Assembly (NCBI GenBank): GCA_947313825.1
Contig: CAMZNJ010000066.1
Location: 1 to 32,310, forward strand
Source: an uncultured Deferribacteraceae bacterium
GTDB lineage: Bacteria; Chrysiogenota; Deferribacteres; CAMZNJ01
Length of the DNA stretch: 32,310 nucleotides
Direction of reading: 5' to 3'
The position numbers and the translations under genes were made by a program. Numbering within the stretch: position 1 is the stretch's first letter; each line of letters starts with the position of its first letter. The notes below the pieces were generated by a model. That model saw only the letters and a list, made by a program, of their open reading frames with translations, searched no databases and was not told the DNA's origin. Positions 17,760 through 24,856 of this stretch are shown here, piece after piece.

Positions 17760-17942
17760 AGTGGCTGTGTGCGTATGTGCGTGTGCGAGCCCCGTACATG
17801 CTTGCATGCATGCGAGCCGTGTGCTACTTGCGTGCCCCGTGTGCTACTTGCGAGCCCCGTAATTTGCGTGCCGTGTGCTACTTGCGTGCCCCGTGTGCTA
17901 CTTGCGTGCCCCGTAATTTGCGTGCCCCGTGTGCTACTTCTT
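17760..17942. repeat. 20-bp tandem array between der and gatB, running into the gatB stop
   Basis: The main unit is TTGCGTGCCCCGTGTGCTAC (20 bp), with a short form TTGCGTGCCCCGTAA (15 bp) and more decayed copies to the left. The last CTAC is the gatB stop codon region (CTA at 17934-17936 is the TAG stop read on the minus strand). The unit therefore appears to include the gene's own end, as if the array grew outward from the gatB 3' terminus. Confidence 0.9.
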
Positions 17943-19406
17943 GTTGGCAAGTGTGTTTATCACCCCAGAGAGCACCTTGGGATTGGCACGCCCTTTGGTA
18001 GCCTTCATTACCTCGCCCATGAAGAAGCCCATGAGTTTTTTGTCTCCCCCTTTGAATCTTTCGAATTCGCTTGGGTTGGCGTCGAATACGCTCTGAACAA
18101 TGCTTTCAACTTCTGACGAGTCGGAAACTTGTGCTAGGTTGTGTTTTTCCACAATCTCAGCCACTTCTCCCCCTTCGCTGATAATCAGTCCGAGAACCTG
18201 TTTGCCGATGTTATTACTGATTGTGCCCTTGACAATAAGTTCTATTACCTGTCCAAGCTGTTGTGGGGATATGCCTAGGTCGAACACTGTTTCCCCTTGG
18301 CTATCTTTGAATAGGCGTAGTATTTCGGATAGTATCCAGTTGGCGGCTGTTTTGGGTGAGTCCACAAGATCCACCAGTGCTTCAAAGTAGTCGGCGTAGT
18401 GTTTTTCGGACACGAGTATGTTTGCGTCGTCCATGTTGATGGCGTAATCGTTGACGAATCTATCCCTTTTTGTTCTTGCTGATTCGGGCATATTTTGTCG
18501 TATTTCGTCTACATAATCTTTTGGTACGGTTATTGGCGTGAGGTCGGGGTCGGCGAAGTAGCGGTAATCCAAGGCTTCTTCCTTGCTACGCATGGTGAAT
18601 GTTACCCCTTTGTCGGCATCGTAGAGTCGTGTTTCCTGATCTACTTCCCCCCCATTTTCGACAATGTTTATTTGTCGTTCAACTTCATAGTTAATCGCCT
18701 TCTGGATATTTCTGAACGAGTTAAGGTTTTTCACCTCTGCACGTGTGCCGAACTCTTTTGAGCCCTTTGCCATAATGGATATGTTGGCGTCGCAGCGTAG
18801 CGATCCTTCCTCCATATTGAGGTCAGACACACCGGTGTAGATTAGTTCTGTGCGTAATTGTTGTAGAAAGAGTCGTGCTTCTTCCGAGGATCTCATGTCG
18901 GGTTCGGATACGATTTCCAAAAGTGGCATACTGCTACGGTTGTAGTCCATGAAGCTCCAACTGCCGTCCGTTACGCCGATACTGGTGGAGCCACCGTGTA
19001 CCGATTTGCCGGCGTCTTCCTCCATGTGAATACGCGTAATACGCACACGTTTGTACGATCCGTCGGCTTGTTCCACGTCCAAGTGTCCGCCGATGCAAAT
19101 GGGGTCGTCGCTTTGCGATATTTGGTACCCTTTGGGCAGGTCGGGGTAGAAGTAGTTTTTGCGTGCAAATATTGTGGTGTCGGCAATGGAGCAGTTTAGT
19201 GCTAAGCCTGCCTTAATTGCTGAAGTGAGAACATCTTTGTTGAACACGGGCAACGCACCAGGGAAACCAGCACACACAGGGCATGTGTTTAGGTTGGCGG
19301 GGGAGTTAAACGTGGTGGGGCATCCGCAAAATATTTTTGTGGGGGTATTCAGTTGTACATGCACCTCTAACCCGATAACAACTTCGTAATCTGTTTTAAC
19401 TGTCAT
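17934..19406 (-). CDS. gatB: Asp-tRNA(Asn)/Glu-tRNA(Gln) amidotransferase subunit B
   Basis: GatB is the tRNA-binding kinase/transamidase subunit that converts misacylated Glu-tRNA-Gln or Asp-tRNA-Asn using ammonia from GatA. The start VIGLEVHVQLNT and the zinc-type cysteines CGC...CPVC (residues about 24-42) are intact, as are HMEEDAGKSVH and NRSSMPLLEIVSEPD. The C-terminal YqeY-like tail ends in GRANPKVLSGVINTLANKK. At 490 residues it is full length. The ATG has AGAGGGA upstream. It sits 11 bases after gatA. Confidence 0.97.
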   Translation of the reverse strand: MTVKTDYEVVIGLEVHVQLNTPTKIFCGCPTTFNSPANLNTCPVCAGFPGALPVFNKDVLTSAIKAGLALNCSIADTTIFARKNYFYPDLPKGYQISQSDDPICIGGHLDVEQADGSYKRVRITRIHMEEDAGKSVHGGSTSIGVTDGSWSFMDYNRSSMPLLEIVSEPDMRSSEEARLFLQQLRTELIYTGVSDLNMEEGSLRCDANISIMAKGSKEFGTRAEVKNLNSFRNIQKAINYEVERQINIVENGGEVDQETRLYDADKGVTFTMRSKEEALDYRYFADPDLTPITVPKDYVDEIRQNMPESARTKRDRFVNDYAINMDDANILVSEKHYADYFEALVDLVDSPKTAANWILSEILRLFKDSQGETVFDLGISPQQLGQVIELIVKGTISNNIGKQVLGLIISEGGEVAEIVEKHNLAQVSDSSEVESIVQSVFDANPSEFERFKGGDKKLMGFFMGEVMKATKGRANPKVLSGVINTLANKK

Positions 19407-19417
19407 TTCTCGTCCCT

Positions 19418-20884
19418 CTAACTAAAATCTTTTGGAATACAGGTATGGTGCTCTGTATTGGATTGGTAGGCGTGAGCCAAGCGTAAAACTGTTGCATCGT
19501 CGAACACGGCACCCATAATTTGTATGCCAACGGGCAACCCGTCCCCATTGAAACCCGCAGGGATACTGATGGCAGCACCACCGTACAAGCTGGATGGTAG
19601 CGTTAGGAGATCGCTGTAATACATGCTAACAGCGTCCTCTGTTTTGTCGCCAAGTTTAAACGGTGGCGTCGGCGATGTGGGGGCAACGATGAGGTCGTAC
19701 GACTTGAATACCTCTTCAAAGTCTTGACGAACCACCTGACGAACTTTCTGTGCCTTCATGTAGTAGTCGCCACTAACCTCTTTGGAGGACAAAGCAAGGT
19801 TGCCCAACATAATTCGACGCTGAACTTCCACACCGAAATACTCTGTACGTGTTCGAAGGTACAGCTCTTCCAAGGATTCAGAATCGTAGCGTTTGCCGTA
19901 TTTGATACCGTCGTAACGGGCAAGGTTGGCAGCAGCCTCGGCGGGGGCAACAACGTAGTAAGTGGGGATACACAACTCCAAGCGGGGGAGCTCCACCTCT
20001 TCCACAATGCAGCCCAAGTCTTCAAGCTTAGCAAGTGCCACGGAGAACAACGCCTCAACATCAGGGGACAAGTGATTAACTATCTCCTTGGGAACACCGA
20101 TACGCAACCCCTCTACACCAGCGTCAAGCCCGTTCAGGTATTCCGCCTGAGTATCAGGCATGTAGCTTGTGGAGTCGTTGGGATCGTGCTGACCGATGAT
20201 ATTCATGATGATGGCAGCATCCTGTGCTGAAGTGGTGATAGGACCAACCTGATCAAGGGTGGACGCAAACGCTATGATACCGTAGCGGGAAACCCTGCCG
20301 TAGGATGGCTTGAACCCGGTAACACCGCAAAATGAGGCTGGTTGGCGGATGGATCCGCCGGTGTCGGAGCCTAGTGCGAAGGGGGTCATGCGTGCCGCAA
20401 CAGCCGCCGTCGAGCCACCACTACTGCCACCAGGGGAGTAGTCTAGGTTCCAAGGGTTGTGTGTGGTGAAGTGGCTAGAGTTTTCGGTGGATGATCCCAT
20501 GGCAAATTCGTCTAGATTGAGTTTGCCAAACAACACAAACCCTGCTTCACGAAGTCTTTTCAGCACGGTGGCTTCATAAGGTGAAACAAACCCTGCAAGT
20601 ATCTTTGAGGCAGCATCAGTAACCATACGCGTGTCTGCCATGTTGCCTTTTACTGCCATGGGTATTCCGGCAAAGGGGGGCACAGGTTCATCGTTGGCAC
20701 GTTTGTTGTCCCATTCCTGTGCGGCTTCTGTGGCACCTTCAACGTCGATTTCGAGGAATGCTCGTACGTCTTTGTCGTACTCTTTTACCCTGTTGAGGTA
20801 GTAGTTTAGCAGTTCCACTGATGTTACTTGCTTGGAGTTTAGTAACCCCGATAACTCCAAAAGCGTTAACTCTGATATTTCCAT
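19418..20884 (-). CDS. gatA: Asp-tRNA(Asn)/Glu-tRNA(Gln) amidotransferase subunit A
   Basis: GatA is the amidase subunit that releases ammonia from glutamine. The Ser-cisSer-Lys triad context is visible: GIPMAVKGNM with Lys near 78, SPGGSSGGS with the cis-Ser near 153, and GSDTGGSIRQPA with the nucleophilic Ser near 177. The lysine motif is commonly GIPVAIKDNI; here the Asp is Gly. I start at the ATG at 20884 (MEISELTLLEL, AGGAGCGG about ten bases upstream) rather than nine codons earlier. This gives 488 residues, normal for the family. A 104-base gap separates it from gatC. Confidence 0.96.
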   Translation of the reverse strand: MEISELTLLELSGLLNSKQVTSVELLNYYLNRVKEYDKDVRAFLEIDVEGATEAAQEWDNKRANDEPVPPFAGIPMAVKGNMADTRMVTDAASKILAGFVSPYEATVLKRLREAGFVLFGKLNLDEFAMGSSTENSSHFTTHNPWNLDYSPGGSSGGSTAAVAARMTPFALGSDTGGSIRQPASFCGVTGFKPSYGRVSRYGIIAFASTLDQVGPITTSAQDAAIIMNIIGQHDPNDSTSYMPDTQAEYLNGLDAGVEGLRIGVPKEIVNHLSPDVEALFSVALAKLEDLGCIVEEVELPRLELCIPTYYVVAPAEAAANLARYDGIKYGKRYDSESLEELYLRTRTEYFGVEVQRRIMLGNLALSSKEVSGDYYMKAQKVRQVVRQDFEEVFKSYDLIVAPTSPTPPFKLGDKTEDAVSMYYSDLLTLPSSLYGGAAISIPAGFNGDGLPVGIQIMGAVFDDATVLRLAHAYQSNTEHHTCIPKDFS

Positions 20885-20988
20885 GTACAGTTCCGCTCCT
20901 ATGAATAGCACCTAACTAAGTATTAGGCACTCCTTTTATTTGTTTGTTACTTGATTGCTCCCATGGGGAAGGTCTCTGCGATTGTTGT

Positions 20989-21369
20989 TTAAGAGTCAAC
21001 AACCTTGGGCACTTGGTAGTAACCGTCTTGGCTTTTTGGTGCATTGCGTAACATTGCGTCCACACCTAGCCTTGGGGCTTGCATCTCCACTGTTTCCACT
21101 GTTTCCACTGTTTTGTCGCTTTGATGACTCTGTGGTGTGTGTGGTGTTTGTGGTTGCGATAAAATAGTTGGGTAAGTGTGTGCAAACGGCTCCACATTGG
21201 ATGTGTCAACTTTATTTAGTTTGTTGATGTGTGGCATGATCCCGTTGAGGGATTCCAGCATTTCGTCCAGTGCCTCTCCCTGCAGGTCGAGCTTCGACGT
21301 TTTCGCAACTTTTACGACCTCTTCACGGGTAATATCCCGAACAAATATGCTATCACCTTTTATTCCCAT
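20989..21369 (-). CDS. gatC: Asp-tRNA(Asn)/Glu-tRNA(Gln) amidotransferase subunit C
   Basis: GatC is the small subunit that clamps GatA and GatB. The N-terminal helix TREEVVKVAKTSKLDLQGEAL and the central NKVDTSNVEPFAHTY match the family. The end LRNAPKSQDGYYQVPKVVDS is typical. The usual length is about 95 residues; here it is 126, because a Gln/Pro/His and Thr-Val-Glu repeat segment (QPQTPHTPQSHQ, TVETVETVE) is inserted before the conserved end. The ATG at 21369 has GGAGGGG nine to ten bases upstream. It is first in its operon. Confidence 0.95.
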   Translation of the reverse strand: MGIKGDSIFVRDITREEVVKVAKTSKLDLQGEALDEMLESLNGIMPHINKLNKVDTSNVEPFAHTYPTILSQPQTPHTPQSHQSDKTVETVETVEMQAPRLGVDAMLRNAPKSQDGYYQVPKVVDS

Positions 21370-21406
21370 TACAACTTCCCCTCCAAGTGCTACAATAAAC
21401 CACCAT

Positions 21407-21435
21407 ATATTAACACCTCGAAAATATGTTTGCAA
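21407..21435 (-). promoter_or_regulatory. Promoter of the gatC operon, sharing its -35 with mnmG
   Basis: On the minus strand TTGCAA (21435-21430), a 17-base spacer and TAATAT (21412-21407) precede gatC by about 40 bases. TTGCAA is its own reverse complement, and the same six bases serve the mnmG promoter on the other strand. Confidence 0.55.
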
Positions 21436-21458
21436 GTTTTTTGTATGGCAGGTACAAT
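21430..21458 (+). promoter_or_regulatory. Promoter of mnmG
   Basis: TTGCAA (21430-21435), a 17-base spacer and TACAAT (21453-21458) stand 46 bases before the mnmG ATG. It is back to back with the gatC promoter. Confidence 0.65.
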
Positions 21459-21503
21459 GACTACCCTGTTGAGTACTGATATTGATACTGGAGAATAACA
21501 CAC

Positions 21504-23471
21504 ATGAACCGCCAAACAACCGAAAACGCCATGGGGAAAACTAACCACAATGGCTACGATATTATTGTTGTAGGTGGTGGACACGCTGCCATCGAAGCCG
21601 CCCTAGCAAGTGCACGCATGGGTGCAAAAACACTCATGCTCACAATAAACATCGACTCCATAGGGGCAATGAGCTGCAACCCCGCAATAGGTGGCATCGC
21701 CAAGGGGAACCTTGTCAAAGACCTAGACGCACTCGGCGGAGAAATGCCCAAAGCCGCCGACGACACTGGGATACAGTTCAAAACACTCAACCGTAAAAAA
21801 GGACCCGCCGTTCGAGGAACGCGAACTCAATCCGACAAACACCTCTACAACAAACGAATGGTCGACACCATCGCAACACAACAAGGACTATTCCTCAAAC
21901 AAGCAATCGTAACCAACCTCATCACACAAAACAACAACGAAATACCACTAAACTCACCACCACAAAAAATAGTGGGAGTAACAACCGACGTTGCCGGAAA
22001 CTTTTACGCACCACGCATCATCATCACAACAGGAACATTCCTCAACGGCACAGTACACATCGGACAAACAAACTACAGTGCCGGACGAATGAACGAATTC
22101 GCCTCCACAGAACTACCCAAATCCATGGCAAAACTAGGACTCACCACCGTAAGACTCAAAACAGGAACACCTGCACGACTCGACATAGAAACAATCAACT
22201 TCAACCAACTACAAGAACACACTGGCGACAAAGACACAAACCCATTCTCCTTCGACAACACCAACCACAAAATGACACAAATCCCATGCCACGCAACCTA
22301 CACCAACAATAACACACACAGCATCATCGAAGCAAACATGCACCTCTCACCACTATTCAGCGGACAAATCACAGGTATCGGTGCACGTTACTGCCCCTCC
22401 ATTGAAGACAAAGTGAAAAAATTCCCCACAAGGGAACAACACATGATAATGCTCGAACCTGAAGGACTCAATAGCCGCGAAATCTACGCCAACGGAACCT
22501 CATCCTCACTGCCAACACATGTACAACTACAAGCATACCGAACTTGCAAAGGATTGGAAAACGTCGAACTAATCCGAAGTGCTTACGCAATCGAATACGA
22601 CGCAATCAACCCACAACAACTCGACATCACACTGCAAACAAAAACCGTACGCGGATTGTACTTTGCAGGACAACTAAACGGCACCAGCGGATACGAAGAA
22701 GCAGCAACACAAGGGTTCATCGCCGGCGTCAACGCTGTGCTATCCCTAGACAACAACAACGAACCGTTCATACTATCACGACACGAAAGCTACATAGGTG
22801 TCATGATCGACGACCTAGTAACAAAAGGTGTGGACGAACCGTACCGCATGTTCACATCACGTGCCGAATTCCGACTCCACCTAAGGGAAGACAACGCCGA
22901 ATACCGACTACTCGAAAAAGGGTACAAACTCGGACTCATTTCAAAAACTCGACTAGAAAGATTCAAACTAGAACAAAACGAAATGACGAAAGAAGTGAAA
23001 CGATTAGAAAAAACCACCATCTTTGCCGACGCAAATCACAAACACGCAACAATACTCAACAAAATCGGAGTAAACATCACCGAGCACACAAAAGCAGCAG
23101 AACTACTCAAACGACCCGAAATATCCTACAACCAAATAGTCGAACTAGTGGGCGAAGCAACACCAAACTCACTCCTGCACCACAAACACCACCAAAGAGC
23201 AATGACACAAGCCGAAATCATAATCAAATACAGCGGGTACATCAAAAGACAATGGGCAGAAATATCAGAAGCTGAACCGTACGACAAAATCAACATACCG
23301 AACAACATGGACTATCGCAACATACAAGGGTTACGTAACGAATTTATCGAAAAATTGGAGAAAATACAACCCGCAACACTAGGACAAGCATCACGAATCC
23401 AAGGTGTAACGCCATCAGCGTTATCACTGCTACACATGCACCTAAAAATAAAGGGGAGGAGCAAAACTTAA
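21504..23471 (+). CDS. mnmG: tRNA uridine 5-carboxymethylaminomethyl modification enzyme MnmG (GidA)
   Basis: MnmG is the FAD-binding partner of MnmE in modifying U34 of certain tRNAs. The FAD motif VGGGHAAIEAALASARMG is at about 24-41, followed by SCNPAIGGIAKGNLVKDLDALGGEM, GIQFKTLNRKKGPAVRG and RTQSDK. Mid-protein GTFLNG and RMNEFAS are present, and the C-terminal block ends with PATLGQASRIQGVTPSALSLL. Length 655 is slightly above the usual 620-630. GGAGAA lies ten bases before the ATG. The coding strand is extremely C+A rich (one 60-base line counts 21 C against 6 G). mnmE is not in the window. gidA is next to oriC in many bacteria. Confidence 0.97.
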   Translation: MNRQTTENAMGKTNHNGYDIIVVGGGHAAIEAALASARMGAKTLMLTINIDSIGAMSCNPAIGGIAKGNLVKDLDALGGEMPKAADDTGIQFKTLNRKKGPAVRGTRTQSDKHLYNKRMVDTIATQQGLFLKQAIVTNLITQNNNEIPLNSPPQKIVGVTTDVAGNFYAPRIIITTGTFLNGTVHIGQTNYSAGRMNEFASTELPKSMAKLGLTTVRLKTGTPARLDIETINFNQLQEHTGDKDTNPFSFDNTNHKMTQIPCHATYTNNNTHSIIEANMHLSPLFSGQITGIGARYCPSIEDKVKKFPTREQHMIMLEPEGLNSREIYANGTSSSLPTHVQLQAYRTCKGLENVELIRSAYAIEYDAINPQQLDITLQTKTVRGLYFAGQLNGTSGYEEAATQGFIAGVNAVLSLDNNNEPFILSRHESYIGVMIDDLVTKGVDEPYRMFTSRAEFRLHLREDNAEYRLLEKGYKLGLISKTRLERFKLEQNEMTKEVKRLEKTTIFADANHKHATILNKIGVNITEHTKAAELLKRPEISYNQIVELVGEATPNSLLHHKHHQRAMTQAEIIIKYSGYIKRQWAEISEAEPYDKINIPNNMDYRNIQGLRNEFIEKLEKIQPATLGQASRIQGVTPSALSLLHMHLKIKGRSKT

Positions 23472-23542
23472 CCCCAAAGACAACAGATACAGCTTAGGCA
23501 ACCCATCGTCAGGATAATCCACCCCACCCCTTCACCGTAGAA

Positions 23543-24331
23543 CTAGTTTAGGTAGTCCCACGATAACACCGCCTTGCCAACAACCTCAAAATCATCCTTC
23601 TCAACACTCAACACAATGTTAGTGTTGGAATCCTTATCAAACAGCAGTACGCTATTGTCAATATTAACACACCGACCAAGGTACAGCTTATTCACAACCT
23701 TCCCAGCACGCTCTCTAATATGCAGAAGATGAATATTATTTTCATGCTCGATACGGTTCTTGTATTTCGGCTTTTCGTAAATAATAATGCTCTTCTTATT
23801 CTTTAACCCCACAATGGCATTTTTACTTGCACTAATGACAAAACACTGCCTAGCCTTAACATTAATCAGCTTATTCGGTATGCTGAGGTAGCTTTTCATC
23901 TTTGCATCCTTCAAGCTCTCAACCATACCGTTGACACTCTGAATCTCAATCACAGGGATGTACCCACCCCCCGACCTGTTGCCCACACCGGACGTAAGCA
24001 CTGAAGTAGCACTGTTGCCACGCTCACGTTGCAAATCATCCTGTGCCTTCAATGCCTCCACAAGACTCACCTCGCCAAAAAAATACCCCACAGGTATCTG
24101 CAAATAAACCGCAATGCTCCGAATAGCCTCGAGGCTTGGCTTACGTTTATTGTGGCAGTAGTGGCTAATTGCCGACAACGACACATCCAGTAGCTCCGCA
24201 ACGTCCTTGCGACTTGCACCTTTCAATTTAATAGCGTCGTTCAGCCTAGCACCGAAGCTATCACTATTCACAAATCCTTTCTCAATATCTTCTAAGATAT
24301 CATTGGCTTGCACTTTCATAGTACTACTCAT
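23543..24331 (-). CDS. XRE-family regulator with LexA/CI-like C-terminal half
   Basis: This is a 262-residue predicted DNA-binding regulator. A helix-turn-helix of XRE type spans residues 30-85 (ASRKDVAELLDVSLSAISHYCHNKRKPSLEAI). After a linker, residues 120-262 resemble the S24 fold of LexA and phage CI repressors, including the closing EVVGKAVLSW. The catalytic Ser-Met pair is not recognisable (the region reads SASKNAIVG), and no Ala-Gly cleavage site is evident, so it may sense something other than RecA-stimulated cleavage. I use the ATG at 24331, which has GGGGGAGG seven bases upstream, not one 19 codons earlier. It converges on mnmG. Its coding strand is G/T-leaning, opposite to its neighbours, which suggests transfer or inversion. 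Confidence 0.8.
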   Translation of the reverse strand: MSSTMKVQANDILEDIEKGFVNSDSFGARLNDAIKLKGASRKDVAELLDVSLSAISHYCHNKRKPSLEAIRSIAVYLQIPVGYFFGEVSLVEALKAQDDLQRERGNSATSVLTSGVGNRSGGGYIPVIEIQSVNGMVESLKDAKMKSYLSIPNKLINVKARQCFVISASKNAIVGLKNKKSIIIYEKPKYKNRIEHENNIHLLHIRERAGKVVNKLYLGRCVNIDNSVLLFDKDSNTNIVLSVEKDDFEVVGKAVLSWDYLN

Positions 24332-24358
24332 ACTTAGACCTCCCCCGTATTGTTGATA

Positions 24359-24380
24359 ATATTTATTATACAATAAATAT
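24359..24380. promoter_or_regulatory. Operator-like inverted repeat over the regulator's -10 region
   Basis: ATATTTATT (24359-24367) and AATAAATAT (24372-24380) are perfect inverted 9-mers around ATAC. A minus-strand TATAAT (24370-24365) lies inside the repeat, just upstream of the ribosome site of the XRE-type gene. This arrangement suits autoregulation. No good -35 hexamer was found at the expected distance, so the promoter itself is tentative. Confidence 0.45.
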
Positions 24381-24388
24381 ATTTTCAA

Positions 24389-24856
24389 TATCTTAGAGGT
24401 AGTATAATTAAGAAAACAAATAAATTCAATAGTTAGTGATATTTTTATAAAAAAACTTTAAAAGTTGTTTATCTGTAAACTAACCATGCAACCGTCAACA
24501 CTAGCCTTACCGAAAATGAACGGGTGGGCTATAACTACAGACTAGCTCACGGGGGCAATGATAATAGTTGTTTCAACGTAAAACTAATCTACCCGCCAGC
24601 GAAATAATCCATTATCATATGGTAAAAATTATTTAAAAACACACTGCACTAGGGTTTGCTTTTCCCCCGTAATTTTATCAATTACAGCAGGTATTTTTCG
24701 TTAAATTGCAAAAATATAAAATAATTTTCGTCAACGATAACTTATTTGCCCTAGATAATTTTTATTTACCAAAAGTGGATAAACTGTATACTTTTAATAA
24801 TTAATTAACCATAGATGTAACCATTAGTCAACTATTTATCAACTTTTTACAAATAA
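24389..24856. other. AT-rich non-coding region; candidate replication origin or structured RNA
   Basis: No gene was found in these 468 bases. They are clearly AT-richer than the surroundings except for a GC-richer island at about 24490-24600. DnaA-box-like words (consensus TTATCCACA) are present: minus-strand TTATCCACT at 24774-24782 (8 of 9), plus-strand TTATCAACT at 24836-24844 (7 of 9), and minus-strand TTATCAACA at 24351-24359 (8 of 9) just outside. mnmG lies close by and the rpmH-rnpA-yidC cluster within 15 kb, both common origin neighbours. dnaA and dnaN are absent from the window. Within the island CGGGT pairs with ACCCG, GGGCTA with TAGCTC, and ATGATAAT (24558-24565) with ATTATCAT (24611-24618). 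Confidence 0.35.

Noticed and set aside
22544-23275. A 243-residue Arg/Thr-rich frame within mnmG
   Set aside because: Same strand, shifted frame of a conserved gene; its composition is explained by the C+A-rich DNA.
23472-23542. Bidirectional terminator between convergent mnmG and the regulator
   Set aside because: I could not find a convincing stem-loop with flanking A/T runs in these 71 bases.
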